Positions 16,717-26,037 are shown, numbered from the stretch's first letter. The stretch: 64,000 bases of DNA from Chryseobacterium sp. ON_d1 (GCF_006829085.1 NZ_BJTC01000011.1:124001-188000), one strand, 5' to 3'. Translations and numbers: made by a program. The notes: generated from the sequence alone by a model not told the origin.

Positions 16717-19440
16717 TTATCTCATGAAATAATTAAAATAACTACAGCTTCCCATTAGACTCTTCGTTGTTTCGGTATCGGAATACTGTGCTTTCAGCTG
16801 AGCGAAATAGGTTCTGTATTTTTGATTTTTAAGTTGGTCCATTTCCTTTTGGCGGGCATCTTCTTTCTCAGACCATTTTGGATCAGAATAATCAAAATCT
16901 TTTGGTGCCTTCGCTTCATACTGGTAATATTTACCTTGCTCAGCGCTTGCCATCTGGAACAGGATTCTTGCTTTCTCTTCCTTGTTGTTTGAAAGTTGAA
17001 GTGCTTTTTGATAATAATTAATTGAAAGATCAAAATTATCAGGTTCAATGTATGAAGTATCGAGGAAGTTTTTGTAATAATACTGGTAAGGATTCTTTCT
17101 GTCTGTGTTCCAGAAGTCATATTTGCCTCCGTTGCTGTTGTCAATATCCATCACAAACAACTGGCGGTAATATCCTAAGATAGAAGTATTGTACAATAGA
17201 TTTCCGATAAGCTGATTCGCCTTTGCTGCCTTTTCACCCGTTCCGGATCCAATCTTCTTAAGCTGAATCAATGCATCGGCAAGCTCAAGTTTATTCATGC
17301 TTGTTTTGATGAAAGGGAAGTCGGTATAATTTTCTGCTTCCATACTTTCGTTTTCAGGACTTCCAAAACTTTCCCATACATTATGCCCGAATACAAGATT
17401 GGGAATATTTTTAAATCCGTTGTATTCCGCAGGAGCATACTGTTTAGCTGTAACAGTCTCTCCTTCTTTTTCTGTCCATTCATAATTCTGTCTTGGAATA
17501 CCGGCAAAGTTTTTTGCTTTTTCATAATAAGACTTCGCCTTTTCAAAATCCGCAAGTCTCATGGCTCTGTCTCCATAAATTGTATTGAAAAAGGCATCAA
17601 TATCACCTACACTGTCCATATTTTTAGCAATGATCTGCTGTTCAAACTGGGTTTTATTAGGTTTTCTGTAAAATGCTTCCACGCTCTTCACCAGACTTGA
17701 GTTCGGGTTATATTGCAGATCCGAAAGCTTATTGTTCATCAGGAATGATTTTCCATCTTCACCCTGAAGGAAATAGCGGTTGGCGAGCACATCTTTAAGG
17801 AAATCAGCAGTAGACGGTACTTCACCATAATAATCAAAATTATCAGTTGTGGCAGTATCCTTTTCTACCTTTTTCTCTACGAAATATTCCGCATAATCTT
17901 TCATAAGATGATCTTCATATGCTGCATCAATTCTTGGCTGGGAAACGATATCATTCAGAACCTTCATTCTTTTGATCTCTTCCAGATATTCAGGATTGGT
18001 GGTTTTGATATCGGTAAGGATTTCCGTACTTCCTTTGTAATCTTTTTTAAGGAATTTAAGGTAAGCATCTGCAATCTGCCAGAACTCATCCTTAGACTTT
18101 TCTTTGGTTTTGTCAGTGAACTTCTGAAGGTCATCAAGATAGTCCTTCATTTTGTCATCATACCCATAACTGGAAGTGGTGTAGAACGGAATTCTGTTTG
18201 GGTTATCCAGTAACTCATCATCACTCTGATCTGTTTTACTTCCATCAGCGGATTCTTTTTTAGATCCCCCGAACAGGTTTTTAAAGAATCTTACAATTTT
18301 TTGCCAGAAAGAAAGCTTTTCTTCCTTTACTTCAGTTGTGGAGGTAGCTTTATCATCCTTTGAAGAGACATTGTTATCTGCTTTTCCTCTTTGTACATAA
18401 GGACTTTTAGCTGCATCAGAATTGTAGTAATACACTGGAAGGTAACTCCTTTCCAATTCATTGATGCTTCTTGCAGCCATTACCTTCAGAATCTCAGAAT
18501 CAGGATTGATCTCATACATCTTTTCCATCGTAGGAATCGGGTTGTTGAAATCTTCATACCCTAAAAGGAAATAGGCCATATTCTTTTCTTCATTCGTTCC
18601 GGCTCTTTTCATGATATTGCTGAAAGAAGCAGTATCTGAAAGCTTCATAGAAACAAAAGCAGATTCCTTGCGGTCTTTGCTGTTCATGAATACCTGAAAG
18701 AAATTCCAGTTGGCATCGCTGTTCATTTCCAATCCTCTTTGTGCCCCGGCCAACTGATCAAGAGCCATGAAATATACCGTTCCTTTTAATTTGACAGGCG
18801 CAACATAAGTTTTGAAAGCCTGTACAGCAGAATCGTAATTTCTGGTATAATGATTCAGACGTACCAGCTGATATCCGTAACGCTGCTTGACTTCAGGATT
18901 CCTTGCTGCATTATATAAAGATGTTAGTGCAGCAATAGTTTTAGGGTAATCCAGAGCTGTCGCATTTTTTCTGTTTGCATCTCTGTCGTAGTAAAATGAA
19001 TTTTCACTTTCGATGTAATTGATGCTCATATAAGGCTCAAGATATTTGGCTTCAATCAAATAATCAATCCCTTCCTTATATTTCTGATAAAATCCTGTGC
19101 CTAACTTTTGTAAAAGAGGATTTGCCGGATTCCCGTTCTTTAAGGCATTCAGATCATTCATACTTACTTTGTACACCAGGTTCCGGGTTTCAGAATAGCT
19201 TAGCTGATTGTTGAAAAACTTTTTCCATGTTTCAACGTTGTCATCAGGAATCAATGCCGGATTGTAACCTCCATAAAACCTGCTTGAATAGTTGTGCAGA
19301 AAGGGAAGATAAGCTTTGTCTTTAATGATTGTTTGTGTAAAAAGGTTGAAGTAATCATAATCAGGATCCGACCATGCGCAGGCATCAGATTGGGTATAGA
19401 AAAGTGATACAACCGCAAGTGAAAGAATATACTTTTTCAT
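16717..19440 (-). CDS. large exported protein of unknown function, TPR-like C terminus
   Basis: 907 residues with a signal peptide (about 1-20, LAVVSLFYTQSDACAW). The mature protein is helical throughout. A Ser/Asp/Lys-rich low-complexity linker near residues 350-430 contains an amphipathic stretch (FWQKIVRFFKNLFGG). Near the C terminus helix pairs such as ADFEKAKSYYEKAKNFA and INYYQKALQLSNNKEEKARILFQMA look like tetratricopeptide repeats. I recognise no enzyme domain. It probably acts in the periplasm or at the cell surface as a scaffold. It appears to be alone in its transcript. Confidence 0.65.
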   Translation of the reverse strand: MKKYILSLAVVSLFYTQSDACAWSDPDYDYFNLFTQTIIKDKAYLPFLHNYSSRFYGGYNPALIPDDNVETWKKFFNNQLSYSETRNLVYKVSMNDLNALKNGNPANPLLQKLGTGFYQKYKEGIDYLIEAKYLEPYMSINYIESENSFYYDRDANRKNATALDYPKTIAALTSLYNAARNPEVKQRYGYQLVRLNHYTRNYDSAVQAFKTYVAPVKLKGTVYFMALDQLAGAQRGLEMNSDANWNFFQVFMNSKDRKESAFVSMKLSDTASFSNIMKRAGTNEEKNMAYFLLGYEDFNNPIPTMEKMYEINPDSEILKVMAARSINELERSYLPVYYYNSDAAKSPYVQRGKADNNVSSKDDKATSTTEVKEEKLSFWQKIVRFFKNLFGGSKKESADGSKTDQSDDELLDNPNRIPFYTTSSYGYDDKMKDYLDDLQKFTDKTKEKSKDEFWQIADAYLKFLKKDYKGSTEILTDIKTTNPEYLEEIKRMKVLNDIVSQPRIDAAYEDHLMKDYAEYFVEKKVEKDTATTDNFDYYGEVPSTADFLKDVLANRYFLQGEDGKSFLMNNKLSDLQYNPNSSLVKSVEAFYRKPNKTQFEQQIIAKNMDSVGDIDAFFNTIYGDRAMRLADFEKAKSYYEKAKNFAGIPRQNYEWTEKEGETVTAKQYAPAEYNGFKNIPNLVFGHNVWESFGSPENESMEAENYTDFPFIKTSMNKLELADALIQLKKIGSGTGEKAAKANQLIGNLLYNTSILGYYRQLFVMDIDNSNGGKYDFWNTDRKNPYQYYYKNFLDTSYIEPDNFDLSINYYQKALQLSNNKEEKARILFQMASAEQGKYYQYEAKAPKDFDYSDPKWSEKEDARQKEMDQLKNQKYRTYFAQLKAQYSDTETTKSLMGSCSYFNYFMR

Positions 19441-19515
19441 AGGGTTTGTAGTGTTTTTTTAGTTTATAATATTGTATGATATGGTTCAGGCTGGCTGATC
19501 TCCATCTGCCGGAGA

Positions 19516-20493
19516 TTAAAATTTACGGTCTGACACAAATTTACTATCTAATTGATAATAAATAATATTAAAATGGGGTATTTTTTTCTGCAGAAAGCTG
19601 ATAACTTCTTCAAGCTGTTCTTCAGATATTTCCTCAACTTTTATTTTAAAGCCCTTGTTTAAATAACTCCCAAAGTAGAAACCATCCTTCAGAACTTCAG
19701 CTTCATGATCAGATATCCTTTTAAAATCAGTGTTTTCCAGATCTCGTTTTGATAAAGCATTAATCAGTTTGTGCTTACCTAAATGGTTGGTGATAATTCC
19801 CCAGGAGTAAATAGGGAGTGCCACCTCAATTTTTTTGATTGGATAGTCTTCCATTTTTGAAAGATAGCTTTTCAGGATATTGACATCCAGAATTGAATTC
19901 TTATCAGATTTTTCCAATGGCGATGATGTGGAATAACACATCAGATAGACTTTCTCCACGGGAGGAATTCCGGTCTGTTTTTTATCCTTTACCTGATGAA
20001 GGCGAAGGGTGCAGGTGATTTCTTTTCCTGAAATTCTTTTCAGTTCTTTCAGAAATTTAAAATAATCATTTCGTGTCCCGGCGGTCCAGTCGCAGTCGAT
20101 CTGAATTTCATTATTGGTTTTCAGCTGGTACTCTTTGGTTTTCTTTTGAATCAAAAGATGAATGCTTTCTGCAAGAAACCTGATTTCCTCTGCAGAAATG
20201 CCCAGTAATGTCTGATTGGTTACAAAAACCGTCGGAACAATTTGCTTATTGAAACGGAAACTCTGGTCTTTGGTAATCACTGCCACCGGCTGAAATTTCC
20301 CATTGACTTTATTTACATCAAAGAATCTGGTATATAAATAAGGAACTGTTGCTTTTTCCAATGCTTTCTTTTCTGCATGGTCAAGCTTCAGTTTGGTTTT
20401 CCAGTAATAAAATGTATAAGGATGATTCTCTTTCCTGCTGCATGATACCATAAGAAAGAGAAGAAATAGAAATAAAATTTTTAAATGTTTCAT
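19516..20493 (-). CDS. lipoprotein with possible DUF3142-like TIM-barrel domain
   Basis: 325 residues; the signal ends LFLMVSCSRK (Cys18 lipidated). The segment NEIQIDCDWTAGTRNDYFKFLKELK near residues 127-152 and the later KIEVALPIYSWG fit the alternating strands of a glycosidase-like barrel such as DUF3142, in which an Asp-x-Asp pair lies at a strand end. The match is from memory and tentative. Its upstream region carries a 15-base motif that is repeated before the next gene upstream (20739). Confidence 0.6.
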   Translation of the reverse strand: MKHLKILFLFLLFLMVSCSRKENHPYTFYYWKTKLKLDHAEKKALEKATVPYLYTRFFDVNKVNGKFQPVAVITKDQSFRFNKQIVPTVFVTNQTLLGISAEEIRFLAESIHLLIQKKTKEYQLKTNNEIQIDCDWTAGTRNDYFKFLKELKRISGKEITCTLRLHQVKDKKQTGIPPVEKVYLMCYSTSSPLEKSDKNSILDVNILKSYLSKMEDYPIKKIEVALPIYSWGIITNHLGKHKLINALSKRDLENTDFKRISDHEAEVLKDGFYFGSYLNKGFKIKVEEISEEQLEEVISFLQKKIPHFNIIYYQLDSKFVSDRKF

Positions 20494-20541
20494 TGGTGTA
20501 AATCACCCTTCAAAATTAAGGATATTTTAGCAGACTATAAA

Positions 20542-20556
20542 CCGTAAAATCCCGGT
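20542..20556. repeat. copy 1 of a promoter-region motif
   Basis: CCGTAAAATCCCGGT, about 50 bases upstream of the lipoprotein start at 20493. An identical 15-mer lies before the next upstream gene. An AAGAACTTC element accompanies both copies (20581-20589 here). Confidence 0.6.
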
Positions 20557-20673
20557 GATTGGCAATTATAGGTAGAAGCAAAGAACTTCGTATTGTAATA
20601 GTATGATTTGTTCAAATGCAGCAGGTTGTATAACTATTCCCTTCCTATGGAGGTGCCAAATTTATAATTTGAC

Positions 20674-20727
20674 GGGGTGGTTTTGACAAACAATAAAAAA
20701 CCACCCCAAATGGAGTGGCTTTTTTTA
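20674..20727 (-). terminator. overlapping hairpins after the secreted-protein gene
   Basis: On the minus strand AAAGCCACTCC pairs with GGGGTGGTTTTTT (20695-20727) and gives a terminator with a T run. The same GGGGTGGTTTT arm can instead pair perfectly over 11 bp with AAAACCACCCC further downstream (20674-20684). The two folds exclude each other. Confidence 0.65.
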
Positions 20728-20738
20728 TATATTATTTA

Positions 20739-21161
20739 CTACTTGAAAAATTCACTTTCACAGGTGCAGGTCTCTTTAGTGATACTTTCACTGGATGAAC
20801 AGCAGCCATCAAGATTCTTTACATTTCCATTTTCGTCGGTAAGGTAGATTTTTTCTTTGTCGAATTTTACGAAAAAGGTTTCCTCATATTTTTTAAAAAC
20901 AATCTTCATTACCTTGCCAGGAGAATACTTTCCGGCATTGATTTCTTCTGTTGTTTCTTCTCCGTTAGCCTGATTGATCTGAACATATCCAAAATGTACA
21001 TCACCATTGCTTTTTACATCCAGATAATAATGAGGGGTGCCAGTGCCGCTATATCCTTTCAAAATGTCAAAATTCCGGTATCCTATAAAGGGAACCTCTG
21101 TCTGCTGCGCTAATGTGAAAATGCTGATGCACAGAATTATTAAACTGAAAAACTTTTTCAT
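20739..21161 (-). CDS. small secreted protein of unknown function
   Basis: 140 residues from the ATG at 21161; the frame could begin five codons earlier only at a TTG. A signal peptide ends in CISIFTLAQ. The mature part is strand-rich (YYLDVKSNGDVHFGYVQIN, KVMKIVFKKYEETFFVKF) with a cysteine cluster at the end (CCSSSESITKETCTCESEFF). There is no recognised family. It is flanked by hairpins on both sides, so it is probably transcribed alone. Confidence 0.6.
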   Translation of the reverse strand: MKKFFSLIILCISIFTLAQQTEVPFIGYRNFDILKGYSGTGTPHYYLDVKSNGDVHFGYVQINQANGEETTEEINAGKYSPGKVMKIVFKKYEETFFVKFDKEKIYLTDENGNVKNLDGCCSSSESITKETCTCESEFFK

Positions 21162-21204
21162 AGATATTTTTTTCAAAAGTAAATATATTCTGGCAAATAG
21201 TAAG

Positions 21205-21219
21205 CCGTAAAATCCCGGT
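21205..21219. repeat. copy 2 of a promoter-region motif
   Basis: CCGTAAAATCCCGGT, identical to 20542-20556 and again about 45 bases before a start codon (21161), with AAGAACTTC at 21233-21241. CCG and CGG ends give it partial dyad symmetry. Confidence 0.6.
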
Positions 21220-21289
21220 TATTGCAGTTCCGAAGAACTTCAGAATCAAAATGTGAATAATCTTCTGATCAGAAAAGAAAGTAATGACA

Positions 21290-21313
21290 AAGCCACCCCG
21301 GATGGAGTGGCTT
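21290..21313 (-). terminator. hairpin after the glycerol operon
   Basis: AAGCCACCCC pairs with GGAGTGGCTT (one mismatch, 4-base loop). The T tract on the minus strand is short, so it may be a weak terminator. The stem resembles the one at 20695-20727. Confidence 0.6.
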
Positions 21314-21333
21314 CTCTGTAGTTTAGTATCAGA

Positions 21334-22146
21334 TTAAAAAACAGTTGCGGCAAGCTGAATTCTTGCAAACTTATTGGATGGATTCCACATGGCCATCATG
21401 AAGACCGGAAGGCTGTAATGATCTGTGATCTTTACTACTTTTCCTGCTTTTACCCCTACATTGACAATGTCGAAACTGTTTTTACCGTTGCCATATAAAA
21501 AGGTTTTGTCATTGAGAGCAAAACCTGCTCCTACAAATGCATCCAGGTTTACTTTTTGCCCTTTAATAACAGGATAGCTTGCCTGAACGTAAGTGGAGTA
21601 TCTGTTTTTCTTATAGCTTCCGTCAGGTTCCAGAATAACTTCTCCGGCATTGGCTCCTCCGTACAGCATGATATCAGCTTCAATATTGATCGGGAACGAA
21701 GGTCCGAAAGTATAATTGGTTCTTAAATCAATAATATGGGCAGTCCTTCTCTGCGAGTAACTGAAGATATCATCTGCGGCTACAGCAGTATTGATATTAC
21801 GGGAATTGTAAAGATCCCATAAGCCGATATAAAAACGCCCGTCGGAATATTGAACATAATAATTGATCTCTTTATAATGGGTGTTATCCATATCATCCGC
21901 TAATGCAGAGGCTCCCCAGATTCCTACTTTCCATCTTTTCTCCGCATCCAGAGCGTATGACAAATTCCCCATCACTACAGGTTTATCCGTAATAATAAGC
22001 CCTCTCCATAAGTGATTGTTCTGAATGTTGGCTGTAAAATCAAGCCTGCCTTCTTTGGTTTCCTTGGTTTCACCACTTTCCTGTGAAAATAATCTCCCTG
22101 TGCCTAGAGCAAGTAGGAAGATTCCCTTTAAGATTTTTTTTATCAT
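21334..22146 (-). CDS. outer membrane beta-barrel protein in the glycerol operon (TorF/Gcw_chp-like)
   Basis: 270 residues with a signal peptide (about 1-21, GRLFSQ). Amphipathic strands run the length of the protein and end with RIQLAATVF. The segment NNHLWRGLIITDKPVVMGNLSY near residue 43 resembles the Tyr-x-Trp-Arg-Gly start of the TIGR02001 (Gcw_chp, TorF-like putative porin) family. It lies 5 bases after glpF, last in glpD-glpK-glpF, which suggests a pore or binding protein that helps glycerol or glycerophosphodiesters cross the outer membrane. That role is inferred from position. Confidence 0.75.
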   Translation of the reverse strand: MIKKILKGIFLLALGTGRLFSQESGETKETKEGRLDFTANIQNNHLWRGLIITDKPVVMGNLSYALDAEKRWKVGIWGASALADDMDNTHYKEINYYVQYSDGRFYIGLWDLYNSRNINTAVAADDIFSYSQRRTAHIIDLRTNYTFGPSFPINIEADIMLYGGANAGEVILEPDGSYKKNRYSTYVQASYPVIKGQKVNLDAFVGAGFALNDKTFLYGNGKNSFDIVNVGVKAGKVVKITDHYSLPVFMMAMWNPSNKFARIQLAATVF

Positions 22147-22151
22147 CAGTA

Positions 22152-22883
22152 TTATTTTAAAAATCCGTATAAAACTGCTGCGATAATAGCTCCTGTAATT
22201 GGCCCTACTATAGGGATCCAGGCATATCCCCAGTCACTGCTTCCTTTTACAGGCAAGATGGCATGCATAATTCTTGGAGCAAGATCTCTTGCCGGGTTAA
22301 TGGCATATCCTGTAGTTCCTCCCAGGGATAAGCCGATTGCCCAAACCACAAATGTAACAGGAATAGCTCCGATGGAACCAAGGCCTACTTTTGCACTTGG
22401 GTCTGCCTGTAAGGAAATACTGGGATCTGCAAAGTAAAATACACAGAATACCAATACAAATGTTCCGATAATCTCGCTGATAAGGTTGGAAGACGTTTTT
22501 CTGATAGCCGGACCTGTACTGAAACATGCCAGTTTTGCGCCTTCATCTTCCGTAATGGCAAAATGATCTTTGTGAAAGAGCCAAACAAAAAATGCGCCCA
22601 GCATTCCTCCAATCATCTGTGCTGCGATATAGGAGGGAACCAGATCCCACGAAAATTTTCCTGCTGTCGCAAGACCAATGGTAACAGCCGGATTCAGATG
22701 GGCCCCACTTACTGGCCCAGCAACGGTTACTCCCACAAAAACGGCCAATGCCCATGCGGTAGTAATAACAATCCATCCGGAATTATTTCCTTTCGTATCT
22801 TTCAAGACAACATTGGCTACAACACCGTTGCCTAACAATATTAGAAGCATCGTACCGATAACTTCTGCAATAAATGGGGTCAT
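22152..22883 (-). CDS. glpF: glycerol facilitator (aquaglyceroporin)
   Basis: 243 residues, six membrane helices plus two half-helices. The NPA motifs are at 64-66 (AHLNPAVT) and 196-198 (INPARDLAPR); the Asp after NPAR is the mark of glycerol-conducting members. It lets glycerol diffuse through the inner membrane, where GlpK traps it. It lies 23 bases downstream of glpK. Confidence 0.95.
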   Translation of the reverse strand: MTPFIAEVIGTMLLILLGNGVVANVVLKDTKGNNSGWIVITTAWALAVFVGVTVAGPVSGAHLNPAVTIGLATAGKFSWDLVPSYIAAQMIGGMLGAFFVWLFHKDHFAITEDEGAKLACFSTGPAIRKTSSNLISEIIGTFVLVFCVFYFADPSISLQADPSAKVGLGSIGAIPVTFVVWAIGLSLGGTTGYAINPARDLAPRIMHAILPVKGSSDWGYAWIPIVGPITGAIIAAVLYGFLK

Positions 22884-22906
22884 ATAAGTTTTTTTTGATA
22901 AGTGAG

Positions 22907-24403
22907 TTAATCTTCTATCCAGCTTTGTGCGCTTTTTACAGCTTTCTTCCAGAAATGGGTCATTTTATTTACCTGCTCCCTGTCCAGTTGAGGGTGGAAG
23001 TCCTTGTCTACAATCCATTGTTCCTGGATTTCGTCTATACTTTTCCAGTATCCTACTGCAAGTCCTGCAAGGTAGGCTGCTCCAAGAGCTGTTGTTTCCA
23101 ATGTTTTTGGTCTTGTTATTTTGAATCCGAAAAGATCAGACTGGATCTGCATCAGAAGGTCACTTGCAGAAGCTCCGCCATCTACTCTTAACTCCAAACT
23201 TGCTCTTCCGGAATCTGCTTCCATCGCTTTTACAATCTCATAAACCTGAAATGCAATTCCTTCCAGGGTAGCTCTTGCAATATGGGCGTCTGTAGTCCCA
23301 CGGGTAATTCCCACAATGGTTCCGCGTGCATACTGATCCCAGTAAGGTGCGCCAAGTCCGGTCAATGCAGGAACGAAATAAACACCTCCGTTGTCTTCTA
23401 CAGAAGCAGCCAATTCGTTCACCTGCTCAGAAGAATGAATGATTTTAAGACCGTCTCTCAGCCATTGAATAGCCGCGCCTCCTACAAAAACACTTCCTTC
23501 CAGTGCGTAATTAACTTCTCCGTTGATTTTCCAGGCTACGGTGGTAAGAAGATTATTTTTAGAAGAAACAGCTTCCGTTCCTGTGTTCATTAATAGGAAA
23601 CATCCTGTTCCATAAGTATTTTTTACCATTCCCGGAGTGGTACACATCTGTCCGAATAAGGCAGCCTGCTGGTCACCGGCAATACCGGCGATCGGAATTT
23701 TGGTAGAGAACAGGGTAGTAGCGGTCTCTCCATATATTTCGCTGCTCTGCTTTACTTCCGGAAGAATGTTTTTAGGGATGTTGAATAGCTCTAATAAATC
23801 ATTGTCCCATTCTAACGTGTGAATGTTCAGAAGCATGGTTCTGCTGGCATTGGAAACATCAGTGATAAACATTTTTCCACGCGTCAGTTTCCATACTAGC
23901 CAGGTGTCAACAGTTCCAAAACATAATTTTCCTTCTTCAGCTTTCTGTCTTGCTCCTTCTACGTTATCAAGAATCCATTTTAACTTGGTGGCTGAAAAGT
24001 AAGCATCCAGGACAAGTCCTGTTTTTTCTTTGATCGTTTCTGCATGTCCCTGCTCTTTCAGTTCATCGCAGTATTTTGAAGTTCTGCGGTCCTGCCATAC
24101 AATAGCATTGTAGATCGGTTCACCGGTTTCTTTATCCCATACAATGGTGGTTTCACGTTGATTGGTAATTCCGATAGCGGCAACTTCCAGTCCGGAGATT
24201 CCTGCTTTCGCTATCACTTCTGCTGCCACAGAGATCTGTGATGACCATATTTCATTCGGATCATGTTCTACCCATCCCGGAGTAGGGAATATCTGTCTGA
24301 AATCTTTCTGAGATACATATTTGATTTCTCCACTATGGTTGAAGAGAATCGCTCTGGAGGAAGTTGTTCCCTGGTCTAGAGCGAGGATAAGCTTTTCATT
24401 CAT
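22907..24403 (-). CDS. glpK: glycerol kinase
   Basis: 498 residues, full length for the FGGY family. It phosphorylates glycerol to sn-glycerol 3-phosphate. Landmarks are the N-terminal ALDQGTTSSRAILF, the IGITNQRETT and WQDRRT substrate segments, YGTGCFLLMNTG and the C-terminal LRVDGGASASDLLMQ. It sits between glpD (10 bases upstream) and glpF. Confidence 0.97.
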   Translation of the reverse strand: MNEKLILALDQGTTSSRAILFNHSGEIKYVSQKDFRQIFPTPGWVEHDPNEIWSSQISVAAEVIAKAGISGLEVAAIGITNQRETTIVWDKETGEPIYNAIVWQDRRTSKYCDELKEQGHAETIKEKTGLVLDAYFSATKLKWILDNVEGARQKAEEGKLCFGTVDTWLVWKLTRGKMFITDVSNASRTMLLNIHTLEWDNDLLELFNIPKNILPEVKQSSEIYGETATTLFSTKIPIAGIAGDQQAALFGQMCTTPGMVKNTYGTGCFLLMNTGTEAVSSKNNLLTTVAWKINGEVNYALEGSVFVGGAAIQWLRDGLKIIHSSEQVNELAASVEDNGGVYFVPALTGLGAPYWDQYARGTIVGITRGTTDAHIARATLEGIAFQVYEIVKAMEADSGRASLELRVDGGASASDLLMQIQSDLFGFKITRPKTLETTALGAAYLAGLAVGYWKSIDEIQEQWIVDKDFHPQLDREQVNKMTHFWKKAVKSAQSWIED

Positions 24404-24413
24404 GTATATAGTG

Positions 24414-26012
24414 CTAATTTAGGTTGATAACTTTAGGAGAATAAGGAGTCAGTAAATATCCTTTTGCCAGTTCAATGAATTCATTTTCCTGCTGCTGTGC
24501 CCATTCTTCAGGATATCCTTTTTCCTCAGCAATGATTTTTGATACATTATGAGCGCTGTCTATTGCTGCTCTTGCATCCAGGAACAGTAAACGTACTCTT
24601 CTGGCCAGAATATCTTCAATCGTTTCTGCCATTTCTGTTCTTACTGCCCATACAACTTCTGCTACGGTGAAAGGATGATCCGGATGGATTTTCTGTGCAT
24701 AACGGGGATTGCTTTCCTGTAATGCTTTTATGGCCGGTATATCTGATCCGTAAACATACAGATGATTAGTTCTGTCTACCTGTTCAGGTTTTACATTTCC
24801 ATGGATAGAAAGATGTTCTGTTTTTGATGGACTGTTTCCCAGTCTGTGAACTTTCATAGCTTCATCCACTGTGTCTTCTGCCATTTTACGGTAGGTGGTC
24901 CACTTTCCTCCGATAATGGAAACCAATCCTGTTTCTGAAGTAATCACTTTGTGACTTCGGGAAACTTCTTTTGTGCTTTTGCTTCCGTCTTTGGGAGCGG
25001 CAAGAGGACGAAGGCCTGCGAACACTGATTTTACATCTTCACGTGTTGGTTTTTTAGCTAAATATTGTCTTGCTGTATTTAAAACAAAACTGATTTCCTC
25101 TTCCAGTGCTCGAGGTTCAAAACTTTCACTCTCCAGAAGAGTGTCTGTGGTTCCCACTAAAGCCCGGTCATGCCATGGCACAACAAATAAAACCCTGCCA
25201 TCTGATGTTTTCGGAATCATGATCGCATCATCACTTTTAAGAAATGATTTGTCAAGTACCAGGTGGATCCCCTGGCTTGGCACTACAAGTTTACCATGCT
25301 TAGGATTGTTCATATTCAGGATATCGTTCGTGAATACACCGGTTGCATTGATTACTACTTTACCGTGGATCTGATATTGCTGTTTGGAAAGCTGGTCTTC
25401 TGCAACAACGCCAATTACTTTATCAGAAGCATCTTTTAAAAGGTTAATCACTTTTACATAGTTAACAGCACTTCCTCCTTTTTCAATAATAGTTTGGGTA
25501 AGGTTGATCGCAAGTCTCGCATCGTCAAACTGTCCGTCCTGGTAAACAACACCGCTCATTAAGTGGTTTTGTTCAATAGTAGGGAGCTTTTCGACTGTCT
25601 TTGATTTGCTGATGTATTTCGTTTTACCTAAGCTTAATTTTCCGGCAAGGAAATCATAAACAGACAATCCTATTTTATAATAGATTCCTCCCCACCAGGT
25701 GTAGTTGGGAATAATGAAAGACTGATTTTTTACGATATGTGCTGCATTTTTTGCCAGAAGTCCTCTTTCCTTTAATGCTTCTTTTACCAATCCGACATCT
25801 CCCTGCGCAAGATATCTTACTCCACCGTGTACCAATTTGGTACTTCTGCTGGAAGTTGCTTTTGCGAAATCGTGAGATTCAAGCAATAAAGTTTTGAATC
25901 CTCTGCTTACCGCATCTAATGCTGAACCTAAACCACTGGCTCCTCCTCCTATGACAATAAAGTCCCATTCTTTTACATTGGTTAATTTACTGAGTTCTTC
26001 GTTTCGTTTCAT
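24414..26012 (-). CDS. glpD: aerobic glycerol-3-phosphate dehydrogenase
   Basis: 532 residues. It oxidises glycerol 3-phosphate to dihydroxyacetone phosphate and passes electrons to the quinone pool at the inner membrane. The FAD fold begins DFIVIGGGASGLGSALDA (18-35), followed by KATSSRSTKLVHGGVRYL, typical of GlpD/GlpA. IGGKWTTYRKMAEDTVD near residue 375 is also diagnostic. It is the first gene of the glycerol operon. Its promoter and a tandem operator lie directly upstream, with the DeoR-type regulator gene divergent 77 bases away. Confidence 0.96.
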   Translation of the reverse strand: MKRNEELSKLTNVKEWDFIVIGGGASGLGSALDAVSRGFKTLLLESHDFAKATSSRSTKLVHGGVRYLAQGDVGLVKEALKERGLLAKNAAHIVKNQSFIIPNYTWWGGIYYKIGLSVYDFLAGKLSLGKTKYISKSKTVEKLPTIEQNHLMSGVVYQDGQFDDARLAINLTQTIIEKGGSAVNYVKVINLLKDASDKVIGVVAEDQLSKQQYQIHGKVVINATGVFTNDILNMNNPKHGKLVVPSQGIHLVLDKSFLKSDDAIMIPKTSDGRVLFVVPWHDRALVGTTDTLLESESFEPRALEEEISFVLNTARQYLAKKPTREDVKSVFAGLRPLAAPKDGSKSTKEVSRSHKVITSETGLVSIIGGKWTTYRKMAEDTVDEAMKVHRLGNSPSKTEHLSIHGNVKPEQVDRTNHLYVYGSDIPAIKALQESNPRYAQKIHPDHPFTVAEVVWAVRTEMAETIEDILARRVRLLFLDARAAIDSAHNVSKIIAEEKGYPEEWAQQQENEFIELAKGYLLTPYSPKVINLN

Positions 26013-26014
26013 AA

Positions 26015-26036
26015 ATGTTTCGTTTATGTTTCGTTT
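26015..26036. promoter_or_regulatory. tandem operator of the glycerol operon
   Basis: ATGTTTCGTTT occurs twice head to tail, with a period of 11 bases (one helical turn); a third TTTCGTTT lies at 26002-26009 inside the glpD start. The repeats begin just at the predicted glpD transcription start. TTTCGTTT resembles known DeoR/GlpR half-sites such as those of Pseudomonas GlpR. Confidence 0.75.
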
Positions 26037-26037
26037 T

